Of a DNA stretch of 64,000 nt, positions 1-8,984 are shown piece by piece. Within the stretch, counting starts at the first letter, position 1, and every line of letters starts with the position of its first letter. Source of the DNA: an uncultured Microbulbifer sp. (lineage in GTDB: Bacteria > Pseudomonadota > Gammaproteobacteria > Pseudomonadales > Cellvibrionaceae); the NCBI RefSeq assembly GCF_947504145.1, contig NZ_CANNGQ010000006.1:43792-107791 (forward strand), in the 5' to 3' direction. A program made the translations under genes and the position numbers. The notes under the pieces are model-generated. The model had not been told where the DNA came from. It searched no databases and saw nothing but the letters and a program-made list of their open reading frames with translations.

Positions 1-2
1 CC

Positions 3-2480
3 GAAAACACATCGGATCAACGCAACGCACTGGAAAACTGGCCGGCTCTGAAGCCCGCCCTGCCCCGTGACGAACAGCTTGAAACCCGCATCGCCGACCT
101 GCTCGCGCAAATGACGCTGGAAGAAAAAGTCGGCCAGATGATGCAGGCAGAAATTAAATCCATCACCCCGGCAGAAGTGAAGCAGTACCACATTGGCTCC
201 ATTCTGAACGGCGGCGGCACCTTTCCGAACAATGACAAATTCGCCACGCCGGACGACTGGCGCCAACTGGCAGATGCCTATTTTGCGGCGTCCATGGACG
301 ATAGTGACGGCGGTGTGCCCATCCCGATTATCTGGGGAAGCGACGCGGTACACGGCCATAACAACGTGATCGGCGCGACCCTGTTCCCGCACAATATCGG
401 CCTGGGCGCTGCGCGCGACCCGGAGCTGATCCGCCGCATCGGCCAAGCCACCGCCCGCGAAGTCGCGGTGACCGGAGTGGACTGGACCTTCGCACCCACC
501 ATTGCCGTGGTGCGCGACGACCGCTGGGGACGCACCTTTGAAAGCTACTCCGAAGACCCGGAAATCGTCGCCGCCTACGCGCGCGAGATGATCAAAGGTA
601 TTCAGGGCGATAAAAACAGCGAAGAGTTTCTCGATGGTCGCCACCTGGTGTCCGCCGCCAAACACTTTGTCGGCGACGGCGGCACCACCCGCGGAATCGA
701 CCGCGGCGACACCGAAGTGAGTGAAAAGGAGCTGGCCGAGATTCACGCCGCCGGCTACTTCACCGCACTCGAATCCGGCGTGCAATCGGTAATGGCCTCC
801 TTCAACAGCTGGAATGGCAAGCGTTTGCACGGCCATAAATACCTGCTCACCGATGTACTGAAAGAGCGCCTGGGCTTTGACGGCTTTGTGGTCGGCGACT
901 GGAATGGTCACCGCTTTGTAGACGGCTGCACCATCGACAGCTGTGCTCAGGCCGTTAACGCCGGCCTGGATATGTTTATGATCACCGCCGAGTGGAAAGC
1001 CCTGCTCGAAAACACCATTGCACAGGTAAAAAGTGGTGAGATTCCCATGAGCCGCATCGACGATGCGGTAAGCCGGATCCTGCGGGTAAAAATCCGCGCG
1101 GGCCTGTTCGAGCGCGACCGCCCTCTCGCCGGTAAAACCGGTATCCTCGGCAACGCCGAGCACCGCGCCATTGCCCGTGAAGCGGTGCGTAAATCCCTGG
1201 TGCTGCTGAAAAACAATGATCAGTTGTTGCCGGTCGATGCCCGCAAAAACATCCTGGTGGCTGGCAATGGTGCCGACAGTATTTCCAAACAAAGTGGTGG
1301 CTGGACCATCTCCTGGCAGGGCACCGGCAACACCGCCGAAGACTTCCCCGGGGCCACGTCCATTTACACCGGCATTAAACAGGCAGTGGACGCCGCCGGC
1401 GGTAAGGTGGTTCTGAGTGAAGATGGCGAACTGCAGGACAGCGTCTTCAACGGTGAAAAACCCGATGTGGCCATTGTGGTGTTCGGCGAAGATCCCTACG
1501 CCGAGTGGCACGGCGACCTGGCCAGCATCGAGTTCCAGCTGGGCAGCAAGGAAGATCAGGAGTTACTGCAGAAACTCAAGGCACAGAATATTCCGGTGGT
1601 CAGTGTTTTCCTCTCGGGCCGACCGCTGTGGGTGAACAAAGAGCTGAACCTGTCCGACGCCTTCGTCGCCGCCTGGCTACCGGGCTCGGAAGGTGCAGGC
1701 GTTGCCGATGTACTGCTCACCGATACCGAGGGCAAAAAACGCTACGACTTCACCGGTCGCCTGTCGTTCAGCTGGCCGGAGCTGGTACACCAGACTGTCA
1801 TCAACCGCGATGATCCAAACTATGCCCCGCTGTTTTCATACGGTTACGGCCTCGATTACACAAGCAGCACACAACTGGCCAACAACCTGAACGAAGACGG
1901 CGAATCCTATGTGGACGGCAAGCTGGAAGACGCCTGGTTGATGGTGTCGCGCCCACAGGCTCCGTGGAAACTGTTTATCGACGACAGCAAACAAGCCCCC
2001 GTCTGGGTTAGTGGCAACCTTGCCAGTAGTGCGGACGACAACATCACCGTTGCCTCCATCGACAGGCTGTCGCAAGAGGACGCCCGCGCACTCACCTGGA
2101 AAGGCCTGCGCGCCGGCAGCGTGGTACTGCAAACCCAGAAGCCCCAGGACATGAGCCGCTACCTGGATGAAGGCGCCGCACTGACCATGGATATCCGCGT
2201 AGACCAGGCGCCGCAAGCGCCGGTGTTCGCGCAGATTGCCTGCGAAGGCAACAACTGTGGCGGCGCCCTGCCCCTGCAGAATGCGCTGAATGCATTGCCC
2301 CAGGGCGACTGGTCCCAGGTCTCCATCGACCTGAAGTGCTTCGCCGAGGCCGGTGTGGACTTCACCAAAGTCTCCCAGGGCCTGTCTTTCCACAGCGAAG
2401 GCAAGCTCGCCATGGCCGTGGCCGACATCAAGTTTGTCCCCGGTACCGCTGCGCAGGCACAGATTCACTGCGGGGGTTGA
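3..2480 (+). CDS. GH3 exo-beta-glucosidase, 5' end outside window
   Basis: The protein is a secreted or periplasmic glycoside hydrolase of family 3, expected to release glucose from the non-reducing ends of beta-glucans or cello-oligosaccharides. The frame is already open at base 3, where WPALKPALPRDEQ precedes the first internal ATG at 111, so the start and signal peptide lie upstream of the window. The GH3 N-terminal barrel is clear (MTLEEKVGQMMQ, then KHFVGDGGTTRG). The nucleophile is the Asp of VVGDWNGH, codon about 897. The C-terminal alpha/beta domain follows (SLVLLKNNDQLLPV), then about 190 extra residues after the usual GH3 end. That tail resembles the extra domain of ExoP from Pseudoalteromonas and may bind carbohydrate. 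Substrate specificity cannot be read from sequence. Confidence 0.93.
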   Translation, partial: ENTSDQRNALENWPALKPALPRDEQLETRIADLLAQMTLEEKVGQMMQAEIKSITPAEVKQYHIGSILNGGGTFPNNDKFATPDDWRQLADAYFAASMDDSDGGVPIPIIWGSDAVHGHNNVIGATLFPHNIGLGAARDPELIRRIGQATAREVAVTGVDWTFAPTIAVVRDDRWGRTFESYSEDPEIVAAYAREMIKGIQGDKNSEEFLDGRHLVSAAKHFVGDGGTTRGIDRGDTEVSEKELAEIHAAGYFTALESGVQSVMASFNSWNGKRLHGHKYLLTDVLKERLGFDGFVVGDWNGHRFVDGCTIDSCAQAVNAGLDMFMITAEWKALLENTIAQVKSGEIPMSRIDDAVSRILRVKIRAGLFERDRPLAGKTGILGNAEHRAIAREAVRKSLVLLKNNDQLLPVDARKNILVAGNGADSISKQSGGWTISWQGTGNTAEDFPGATSIYTGIKQAVDAAGGKVVLSEDGELQDSVFNGEKPDVAIVVFGEDPYAEWHGDLASIEFQLGSKEDQELLQKLKAQNIPVVSVFLSGRPLWVNKELNLSDAFVAAWLPGSEGAGVADVLLTDTEGKKRYDFTGRLSFSWPELVHQTVINRDDPNYAPLFSYGYGLDYTSSTQLANNLNEDGESYVDGKLEDAWLMVSRPQAPWKLFIDDSKQAPVWVSGNLASSADDNITVASIDRLSQEDARALTWKGLRAGSVVLQTQKPQDMSRYLDEGAALTMDIRVDQAPQAPVFAQIACEGNNCGGALPLQNALNALPQGDWSQVSIDLKCFAEAGVDFTKVSQGLSFHSEGKLAMAVADIKFVPGTAAQAQIHCGG

Positions 2481-2483
2481 GCC

Positions 2484-3398
2484 GTGTTGTGTTTACACCG
2501 TCTGAAAAAAAGCGCCGCAGCGCTTGGCCTGTCTGCCCTGCTGGCGACCGCAAACGGATTGGCCGATGACACCAGCATCCAGCTCAGCAAGGGTTCACTC
2601 CATCTGGCGCTGGACCCGGCGTACGGTGGCCGGATCACCGAGCTGCGGTTCGGCGATCAAGACCTGCTGGCGCTACCGCAGCCTGGTGGCAACAACTTTG
2701 GCTCCACCTTCTGGCTGAGCCCGCAATCCTTGTGGAACTGGCCACCGGTACCCGAACACGACAGCGCGCCCTATGCCGTATCAGCAAAGAGCGCTGATTC
2801 GGCCACGCTCCGCAGCCGTTTTGGCGCGGGTGCCCGAGTGAGCAAGACCATCACATTGAATAGTGGCCACAGTGCCACGGTGCATTACCGCATCGATACG
2901 GATACAGATTTTCCCGAAGTTGCCGCCTGGGAAGTCACCCGGGTACCAAACCGCGGCCTGGCCTTTGCACCGGTAACCACCGACAGTGTGAAAACCGTGC
3001 GCGGCCAGGTGGCCTACACGCTGGAAAACGACACGCTATGGCTGCCCATGGAGGCCGACGCGGCACTGGTGGAGGGCAAGGTGATTGCCAATGGCAGCGA
3101 GGGCTGGCTGGCCTACGCGCAGGATGGGCTGCTGTATCTGAAGGTGTACCCGAAAGTGGCGGCGAAAAATATGGCCACCGGTGAAGGGGATATCGAGCTT
3201 TACCTGAGCGGCGAAAAGCCTTACTTGGAACTGGAAGTACAAAGCGCCGCACACAACCTGAAACGTGGTGAAGGGCTCGACTGGGCAGTGGAATGGCTGG
3301 TTGCGCCGATCCCGGCATCTCTCAAAGTGCACAGCGGCTCTCCAGCACTACTCGAATTCACCCGCCAACAAATCTCACAGATGGCATCATCTCCTTGA
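2484..3398 (+). CDS. secreted DUF4380-like protein
   Basis: This 304-residue protein starts at a GTG three bases after the GH3 stop, so the two genes are probably co-transcribed. The first 28 residues are a signal peptide (basic MLCLHRLKKS, hydrophobic core, ANGLADD cleavage region), placing the product in the periplasm. The body is beta-rich with GGRITELRFG and FGSTFWLSPQ, as in DUF4380 proteins, which look like galactose-mutarotase folds. The function of that family is unknown; a role in sugar binding or processing beside the glucosidase is my inference from position. No catalytic residues can be named. Confidence 0.72.
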   Translation: MLCLHRLKKSAAALGLSALLATANGLADDTSIQLSKGSLHLALDPAYGGRITELRFGDQDLLALPQPGGNNFGSTFWLSPQSLWNWPPVPEHDSAPYAVSAKSADSATLRSRFGAGARVSKTITLNSGHSATVHYRIDTDTDFPEVAAWEVTRVPNRGLAFAPVTTDSVKTVRGQVAYTLENDTLWLPMEADAALVEGKVIANGSEGWLAYAQDGLLYLKVYPKVAAKNMATGEGDIELYLSGEKPYLELEVQSAAHNLKRGEGLDWAVEWLVAPIPASLKVHSGSPALLEFTRQQISQMASSP

Positions 3399-3413
3399 AA
3401 CCCAAGGTGCTTC

Positions 3414-3443
3414 GGCCGCAGCACCCCGCTGCGGCCATTTTTT
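3414..3443 (+). terminator. Rho-independent terminator after the GH3 pair
   Basis: A perfect 9-bp stem (GGCCGCAGC / GCTGCGGCC) with a 5-base loop is followed by a run of six T. It starts 15 bases after the DUF4380-like stop. The rest of the gap to the DegV gene holds nothing else I can name. Confidence 0.85.
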
Positions 3444-3593
3444 GCTCTCCTTTTAATCCCGCCCCCGCATCCAGACTAACCAGTCACCACTAAGCCCGTA
3501 AAATGGCCCCGCTTAACTGTCGAAAAATGTGAACTAGTGCTAAATTTGGCGCCAAATATTTCCGAACGTGAACCGGATAATAAGAGGTGCCCC

Positions 3594-4484
3594 ATGGTTC
3601 AGTTAGTCGTCGACTCCGGCTGCGATCTCCCCGATGAGTTCCTGCGCAAATACAATATCCCGGTGCTTCCCCACAGCGTGAGTGTTGGCAAAGACTTCTT
3701 TGGCGACCAGCGCAATCCCGCGCAGATGGCCCATTTTTACACCCGCTCGCTGGTAGACCGTTCCCGCCTGGTGAATTCAGGGCCCGCTGGTGAATCTGAA
3801 ATAGAAGCAGTACTTGCCAAGCTGATCCGCCAGGGAAAGAAAGACATCGTCGTCCAGACCATCAACGGCGACAACAGCCCCACTTACGCCAATGCGGTCA
3901 GAGTCGCCAACCGGCTGAGCAACGACTCGGTGCAAATCCACACCGTGGATTCCCACTCACTGTTTTCAGGCCAGGGGCTGCTGGCACTCTACACGCTGTC
4001 ATTGATCCAGAAAGGGCTCAGCGGTGCACAGGTAAAATCTCGCACCGAAGAGTTCGGGCGCAAAATTGTGGGATACGCGGCGATCAAAGATGTGTACTAC
4101 CTCCGTGAACGCGGCCGCCAAAAAAATGAAAAAAGTGTGAGCTGGCTTAAAGCCTTTATGGCGCGCTCACTCAATCTGCACCCGATCATTTCCATGACAT
4201 ACCAGGGTTCCGCCGTCGCGGATACGGTAAAAACCTATGATGGATGCACCCACCGCCTGTTCCAACGAGCGGAAGAAAAAATCGTGGCGGGGGAACTGCT
4301 GATGCCGGCGGTGGTAGTCAGTATTGCCGGGCCACTGAGCGATCTCGAAAAAACACCCAGCTTTCAATCTCTGGTGAAAACCGCGGCCGAGCACAAAGTA
4401 AAAATCTATCGCTCCATCATGAGCCTGTCGGGCGGCATCAATCTCGGTCCGGGTATCGTCGCGCTGGCGATGGCTGCCAAATAG
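3594..4484 (+). CDS. DegV family fatty-acid-binding protein
   Basis: A 296-residue cytosolic DegV protein. Family members bind a fatty acid between two domains, and some (FakB) present it to a fatty acid kinase. The start at 3594 is preferred over the upstream in-frame codon at 3537 because AGAGGTG sits just before it. Conserved features are VVDSGCDLP at the N-terminus, VDSHSLFSGQGLL in the middle and YLRERGRQ. The loop that usually reads SxLSGTY is here NGDNSPTYANA, so the canonical serine region is altered. A strong terminator follows at 4544. No FakA-like kinase gene is in the window, so the biological role is open. Confidence 0.85.
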   Translation: MVQLVVDSGCDLPDEFLRKYNIPVLPHSVSVGKDFFGDQRNPAQMAHFYTRSLVDRSRLVNSGPAGESEIEAVLAKLIRQGKKDIVVQTINGDNSPTYANAVRVANRLSNDSVQIHTVDSHSLFSGQGLLALYTLSLIQKGLSGAQVKSRTEEFGRKIVGYAAIKDVYYLRERGRQKNEKSVSWLKAFMARSLNLHPIISMTYQGSAVADTVKTYDGCTHRLFQRAEEKIVAGELLMPAVVVSIAGPLSDLEKTPSFQSLVKTAAEHKVKIYRSIMSLSGGINLGPGIVALAMAAK

Positions 4485-4543
4485 CACGCCACCAGAGTTT
4501 CCGGTAATTCAATTCCGCCAATCCAACCAAATCACATCCATCG

Positions 4544-4583
4544 AAAGCGGGCGACAGAGAGAATTTGTCGCCCGCTTTTTTTA
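4544..4583 (+). terminator. Rho-independent terminator after degV
   Basis: AAAGCGGGCGACA pairs with TGTCGCCCGCTTT across a 9-base loop, and the 3' arm runs into seven T. It separates the DegV gene from the outer-membrane cluster downstream. The remaining 117 bases before 4701 should hold that gene's promoter, but I cannot single one out. Confidence 0.9.
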
Positions 4584-4700
4584 TGGCTCGCCATTTATCG
4601 TCAATAGGTCGAGCCCCGCGACGCAACAGAGCAAAAGTGACCAAGGTATGGCTAGACTGGGGAAAGCCGTTTCACGACTTACCTCAACAGGTGAATAAAG

Positions 4701-5489
4701 ATGTACCGTAGTTTCGCCGCGCTAATCATCCTGATCGCGATCAGCAGCAATGCGCTTGCCGACGCCGACCTGGCCAAACAACTCAGCAATCCGGTCTCCG
4801 ACCTAATCAGCGTGCCGTTTCAGCACAATTGGGACAATCGCGTCGGCCCCACCGACGGGGGGCGCAAGTACACCCTGAATATTCAGCCGGTCATCCCTAT
4901 TTCCCTCAATGAAGAGTGGAATCTGATCAGCCGCACTATTCTCCCGGTCATCAACCAGGAAGCCATTTTCCCTGGCAGCGGCGAACAGACCGGCCTTGGG
5001 GACACGGTACAGAGTGCCTTCTTTTCGCCCAAAGAGCCTACGGCGGGCGGCGTTATCTGGGGTGTTGGCCCTGTTTTCCTGTTGCCCACGGGTACCGAGC
5101 CGCTACTCGGCACCGAAAAATGGGGCGCGGGTCCCACCGGCGTCGTGCTCAAACAAACCGGCCCCTGGACCATCGGTTCCCTGGTCAACCACATCTGGTC
5201 ATTTGCAGGTGATGACAACCGCGCCGACGTTAACAGCACCTTCATTCAGCCATTTTTCGCGTACAACACGCCCACCTCGTGGACATTTACGCTTCAAACC
5301 GAATCCACCTACGACTGGGAAAGCGAGCAATGGAATGTACCGGTGCACTTCCTCGTAGCCAAAGTATTCAAGGTGGGTAAGCAGACCTATCAAATTCAGG
5401 CGGGCCCCCGCTACTACGCGGAAAGCCCCGAAGGCGGCGGCCACGATTGGGGCTTTCGGATGAACTGGGTGATGCTGTTCCCGAAATAA
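4701..5489 (+). CDS. outer-membrane channel, phenol-pathway MetA/neuromedin U-like family
   Basis: A 262-residue predicted outer-membrane beta-barrel. Residues 1-20 form a signal peptide (hydrophobic stretch ending SSNALADA). The mature start DLAKQLSNPVSDLISVPFQ is characteristic of proteins annotated as transporter or neuromedin U, or as the MetA phenol-degradation family, which are small outer-membrane channels of unknown substrate. Aromatic residues alternate through the second half, and the chain ends MNWVMLFPK. It is followed within 65 bp by fadL and then an alkylsulfatase gene. That suggests uptake of amphipathic or aromatic compounds, but this is inference from position. No substrate-determining residue is known to me. 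Confidence 0.8.
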   Translation: MYRSFAALIILIAISSNALADADLAKQLSNPVSDLISVPFQHNWDNRVGPTDGGRKYTLNIQPVIPISLNEEWNLISRTILPVINQEAIFPGSGEQTGLGDTVQSAFFSPKEPTAGGVIWGVGPVFLLPTGTEPLLGTEKWGAGPTGVVLKQTGPWTIGSLVNHIWSFAGDDNRADVNSTFIQPFFAYNTPTSWTFTLQTESTYDWESEQWNVPVHFLVAKVFKVGKQTYQIQAGPRYYAESPEGGGHDWGFRMNWVMLFPK

Positions 5490-5553
5490 CCACCTGGTAT
5501 TTGTCGATAAAACCTGAATTTACCTGCTCCATCCTCTGCAGAGGGCAATGGCC

Positions 5554-6837
5554 ATGAAAAAACACCGCCCCGTAAAAAAATTGTTGCCACTACTCGTCGC
5601 TCTGCTCTCTGCGCCCGCCGCGCAGGCCGGCGGCATTATGCTGTGGCAAATCGGCACACCAACACTTGGGACGGCCAGTGCCGGCTGGGCCGCAATGCCG
5701 GAAGAAACTGCAACCGCCTTCACCAACCCCGCGGGCACCGTGTGGCGGGATAAAACCGAAGTACGTGTCGCCGGCCAGGCACTCTACGGTGATATTCAAT
5801 TTACCGACGACGGACTCAGCAATGTACCGGGGAATGATGGCGGTAACCCCCTCAAGTGGTTCCCGGGCCTTGGCGGGTTTGCCGCCGGCAAGCTGACCGA
5901 CAATATCGGCTGGGGCTTTGCCATGGCCGGTAACTTTGGCCTCGGTCTTGATTACCATGATGACTGGCAGGGCCGCCGCTTTGTACAAAATGTGGACCTG
6001 CTCGGCATGAGCCTGATCCCTTCACTCAGCTGGCAGGTAAACGACTGCCTGTCACTCGGGCTGGGCCTCAACGCCATGGCGGGCTACTTTAGCTTTCAGT
6101 CCGCCCCTCGGGCCGGATTAATCGACGAAGACGCCTACCTGCGCTTTAAAGATTTCGACATGGGATATGGCGGTAATCTGGGCATCATTTTCCGCCCCGT
6201 CAACGGCACCACCTTTGGCATTACCTATACATCCAAGGTGGAGTTTGAATTTGACGACGAATTGAAACTGCGCGACTTCGGTCCATTGTTTGAGCCTGTC
6301 GTCGGCCGGCTCGACAACACAGGGACTGAAATAGGCATCAATGTTCCCGCCACGGTCACCGCTAGCCTGCAGCAGGAATTGACCGACGCCACCACCCTGT
6401 ATTTCAACCTGGCCTGGCAGGACTGGTCAGAGTATGCCGGTGTCAGCCTCGCCCTGGACAACCCCAACCAAACTTCTGTGAAGGTAAACCGGGGATACCA
6501 CGACACCGGCGCCTTTGCCGTCGGTATTCGGCATACATTCGATCAGGGTAAGTTGCAGGGGTGGTCGCTGTCGACCGGTGTTTCCGCCGAAAGCGGTATG
6601 GCAAATACGTCAAGCATTACCGCAGACACGGTCACCAACAAATCGGTGACGTTTGGCCTTGGCGCAGGAAAGGAGCTCTGCCCCGGAGTCACCATGGACA
6701 TAGGCTATAACTACGTATCACTGGGCGACATCGACATTGATCAAACGGGCCGCCCACCGTTCAGCCCACGACTCGAAGGCACCTATGAAGACAGTGCTCT
6801 GCACTTCCTCGGTGGTTCCGTGCAATTCGAGTTTTAA
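5554..6837 (+). CDS. FadL/OmpP1/TodX family outer-membrane transporter
   Basis: A 427-residue 14-stranded-type outer-membrane transporter for long-chain fatty acids or other hydrophobic compounds. The start at 5554 is chosen because GAGGG at 5541 gives proper spacing to it and only two bases to the ATG at 5548. A signal peptide ends at AQAGG. The N-terminal hatch signature of the family follows: GTPTLGTASAGWAA and TAFTNPAGTVWR. The C-terminus is GSVQFEF, with the terminal Phe used for barrel insertion. It lies 49 bp before the alkylsulfatase gene. Importing alkyl sulfates or the released fatty alcohol would fit, but that is inferred. Confidence 0.9.
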   Translation: MKKHRPVKKLLPLLVALLSAPAAQAGGIMLWQIGTPTLGTASAGWAAMPEETATAFTNPAGTVWRDKTEVRVAGQALYGDIQFTDDGLSNVPGNDGGNPLKWFPGLGGFAAGKLTDNIGWGFAMAGNFGLGLDYHDDWQGRRFVQNVDLLGMSLIPSLSWQVNDCLSLGLGLNAMAGYFSFQSAPRAGLIDEDAYLRFKDFDMGYGGNLGIIFRPVNGTTFGITYTSKVEFEFDDELKLRDFGPLFEPVVGRLDNTGTEIGINVPATVTASLQQELTDATTLYFNLAWQDWSEYAGVSLALDNPNQTSVKVNRGYHDTGAFAVGIRHTFDQGKLQGWSLSTGVSAESGMANTSSITADTVTNKSVTFGLGAGKELCPGVTMDIGYNYVSLGDIDIDQTGRPPFSPRLEGTYEDSALHFLGGSVQFEF

Positions 6838-6886
6838 CCAACGGATTCGTCAAATTTCCACAGAACAAGATTCAAGGAGCGACTCT

Positions 6887-8878
6887 ATGATTCGCAGACA
6901 GTGCGCCCATACCCTTTTTTACTCAGCGCTGACCGCCGGGATACTGGTCTTGTCTTCGCCGCTGGCGTTGGCGCAGAACGCCGCGACGGATACAACCAAA
7001 AAAGCCAATGCGGCTGTAAAGTCTGAGCTTCCGTTTAATAACAAAGAAGATTTCGAAAACGTCAAAAAGGGCTTTATCGCACCACTGCCCGACAAAGGCG
7101 TAATCAAGGATGCCAAAGGACAACCGGTCTGGGACCTGAGCGCCTATGAATTTGCCAAAGGCCAGGATGCGCCGGACACAGTCAATCCCAGCCTGTGGCG
7201 ACAACTACAGCTCTTGTCCGAAGGGGGACTTTACGAAGTCACTCCGCGCATTTATCAGGTGCGCAGCGCCGATCTTTCCAACATCACCTTTATTGAAGGT
7301 GACACCGGCGTCATAGTGATGGACCCGCTGATCTCCAAGGAGACGGCCAAAGCCTCCCTTGACCTCTACCGCAAACACCGTGGAAACAAACCGGTGGTTG
7401 CCGTCATTCACACTCACAGCCATATCGATCACTACGGTGGTGTACGCGGCGTGGTGGATGAAAAAGATGTGAAGGCAGGCAAGGTGAAAATTATCGCTCC
7501 GGAACATTTTATTGAAGAATCCGTCAGCGAAAACGTGTTTGCCGGGAACCATATGGCTCGGCGCGCAAGTTATATGTACGGCAACCTGCTGGGCAAAGGT
7601 CCCAAAGATGGGCTAGGTACGGGGCTGGGCCTCGGCACCTCCACCGGCCAGGCAACCCTGATCGAACCGACAGATACCATTTCCAAAACAGGTCAAACCC
7701 TGAAAGTCGACGGCCTGACGTTCGAATTCCTGATGGCACCGGGTACAGAAGCCCCGGCAGAAATGCACTTCTATATTCCCGAGCTGAAAGCGGTAACCGC
7801 GGCAGAAAACGCCACGCATACGCTGCATAACCTGTACACCCTGCGCGGTGCCAAGGTCCGCAACGCCGGTGCCTGGTCAGGTTATCTGAAAGAGTCCCTG
7901 GAACGCTGGGGCGACAAGGCAGAAGTCCTGTTTGCCCCACACCACTGGCCAACCTGGGGTAATGAAAATGTCGTCAGCCACCTGAAAAAGCAGCGCGACC
8001 TGTATAAGTATCTGAACGACCAGACACTGCGCCTGGCAAACCACGGTTACAACATGGTCGAAACCGCCGAGATGATGGAGCTTCCTCCGGAACTGGCCGA
8101 CTATTGGGGCAATCGCGGCTACTACGGCAGTGTCAGCCACGATACCCGCGCGGTGTGGAACTATTACCTTGGTTTCTTTGACGGCAATCCGGCACGCCTG
8201 TATCCACTGCCGCCTACAGAAGCTGGCAAAAAATTTGTCGAGTACATGGGTGGCGCGGACAGCGTGTTGCAGAAAGCCCAGAAGGACTATGACGCGGGCA
8301 ACTATCGCTGGGTGGCACAGGTACTGGACAACCTGGTCTCGGCGCAGCCGGATAACCAGAAGGCCAAAAACCTGTTGGCCAACACACTGGAGCAAATGGG
8401 TTATCAGCAGGAAAACGGCACCTGGCGCAATTTTTTCCTGAGTGGCGCCAAAGAGCTGCGCGAAGGTGTGAAGAAGTTACCAACCACCGTTACCGCCAGC
8501 CCCGACACCATCGCCAACATGCCCACAGAGATGTTTTTTGATTACCTGGGTATTCGCCTCAATGGCCCCAAAGCCGCAGGTAAAACGATGAGATTCAATA
8601 TTTCACTACCCGATATCAAGGGCAACTATTCATTGGTTCTTGAAAACGGTGTGTTGAACTATGGTCCGCCCGTCGATAAGCCCGATGCCACGGTTTCCAT
8701 CGACCGCAAGGAACTCAATGACATCATTATGGGTACTACCACCTTTAAGGATAAGCTGTCTTCCGGTAGTGCCAAGGTGACTGGAGACACCAAAAAATTT
8801 GAGTCTCTACTGTCCCTGCTGGATACCTTCGAGTTGTGGTGGAACCTGTCTACCCCCAACCCACGCCCGAAGAACTAG
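6887..8878 (+). CDS. SdsA-type primary alkylsulfatase (metallo-beta-lactamase fold)
   Basis: A 663-residue secreted alkylsulfatase that hydrolyses linear primary alkyl sulfates such as dodecyl sulfate to alcohol and sulfate. The start at 6887 has AGGAG eight bases upstream and begins a signal peptide ending LALAQ. The metallo-beta-lactamase domain carries the zinc motif HTHSHIDHYGG (His175-His182), with further ligands expected around HFYIPE/TAAENATH. The family's helical dimerisation domain follows (RLYPLPPTEAGKKF, DSVLQKAQKDYDAGNYRW). The last 120 residues form an SCP2-like lipid-binding domain ending in EVFFDYL/VSIDRKEL-type sequence. Domain order and length match SdsA1. It uses metal and not formylglycine, unlike the three sulfatases elsewhere here. 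Confidence 0.94.
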   Translation: MIRRQCAHTLFYSALTAGILVLSSPLALAQNAATDTTKKANAAVKSELPFNNKEDFENVKKGFIAPLPDKGVIKDAKGQPVWDLSAYEFAKGQDAPDTVNPSLWRQLQLLSEGGLYEVTPRIYQVRSADLSNITFIEGDTGVIVMDPLISKETAKASLDLYRKHRGNKPVVAVIHTHSHIDHYGGVRGVVDEKDVKAGKVKIIAPEHFIEESVSENVFAGNHMARRASYMYGNLLGKGPKDGLGTGLGLGTSTGQATLIEPTDTISKTGQTLKVDGLTFEFLMAPGTEAPAEMHFYIPELKAVTAAENATHTLHNLYTLRGAKVRNAGAWSGYLKESLERWGDKAEVLFAPHHWPTWGNENVVSHLKKQRDLYKYLNDQTLRLANHGYNMVETAEMMELPPELADYWGNRGYYGSVSHDTRAVWNYYLGFFDGNPARLYPLPPTEAGKKFVEYMGGADSVLQKAQKDYDAGNYRWVAQVLDNLVSAQPDNQKAKNLLANTLEQMGYQQENGTWRNFFLSGAKELREGVKKLPTTVTASPDTIANMPTEMFFDYLGIRLNGPKAAGKTMRFNISLPDIKGNYSLVLENGVLNYGPPVDKPDATVSIDRKELNDIIMGTTTFKDKLSSGSAKVTGDTKKFESLLSLLDTFELWWNLSTPNPRPKN

Positions 8879-8930
8879 CGGACTGCTGTTGCAATAGCGT
8901 TTTTTGCAAGCGGACTTTTCGTAGCAGCCC

Positions 8931-8967
8931 TACCCGGCCGATTTCAACATAGGAAAGCGGCCGGGTA
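8931..8967. terminator. 10-bp inverted repeat between convergent genes
   Basis: TACCCGGCCG and CGGCCGGGTA are perfectly complementary across a 17-base loop, between the alkylsulfatase stop and the phospholipase D stop. There is only a weak T tract, so its use as a terminator for either gene is likely but not certain. Confidence 0.5.
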
Positions 8968-8984
8968 CCATTTAGCCAAGAATA

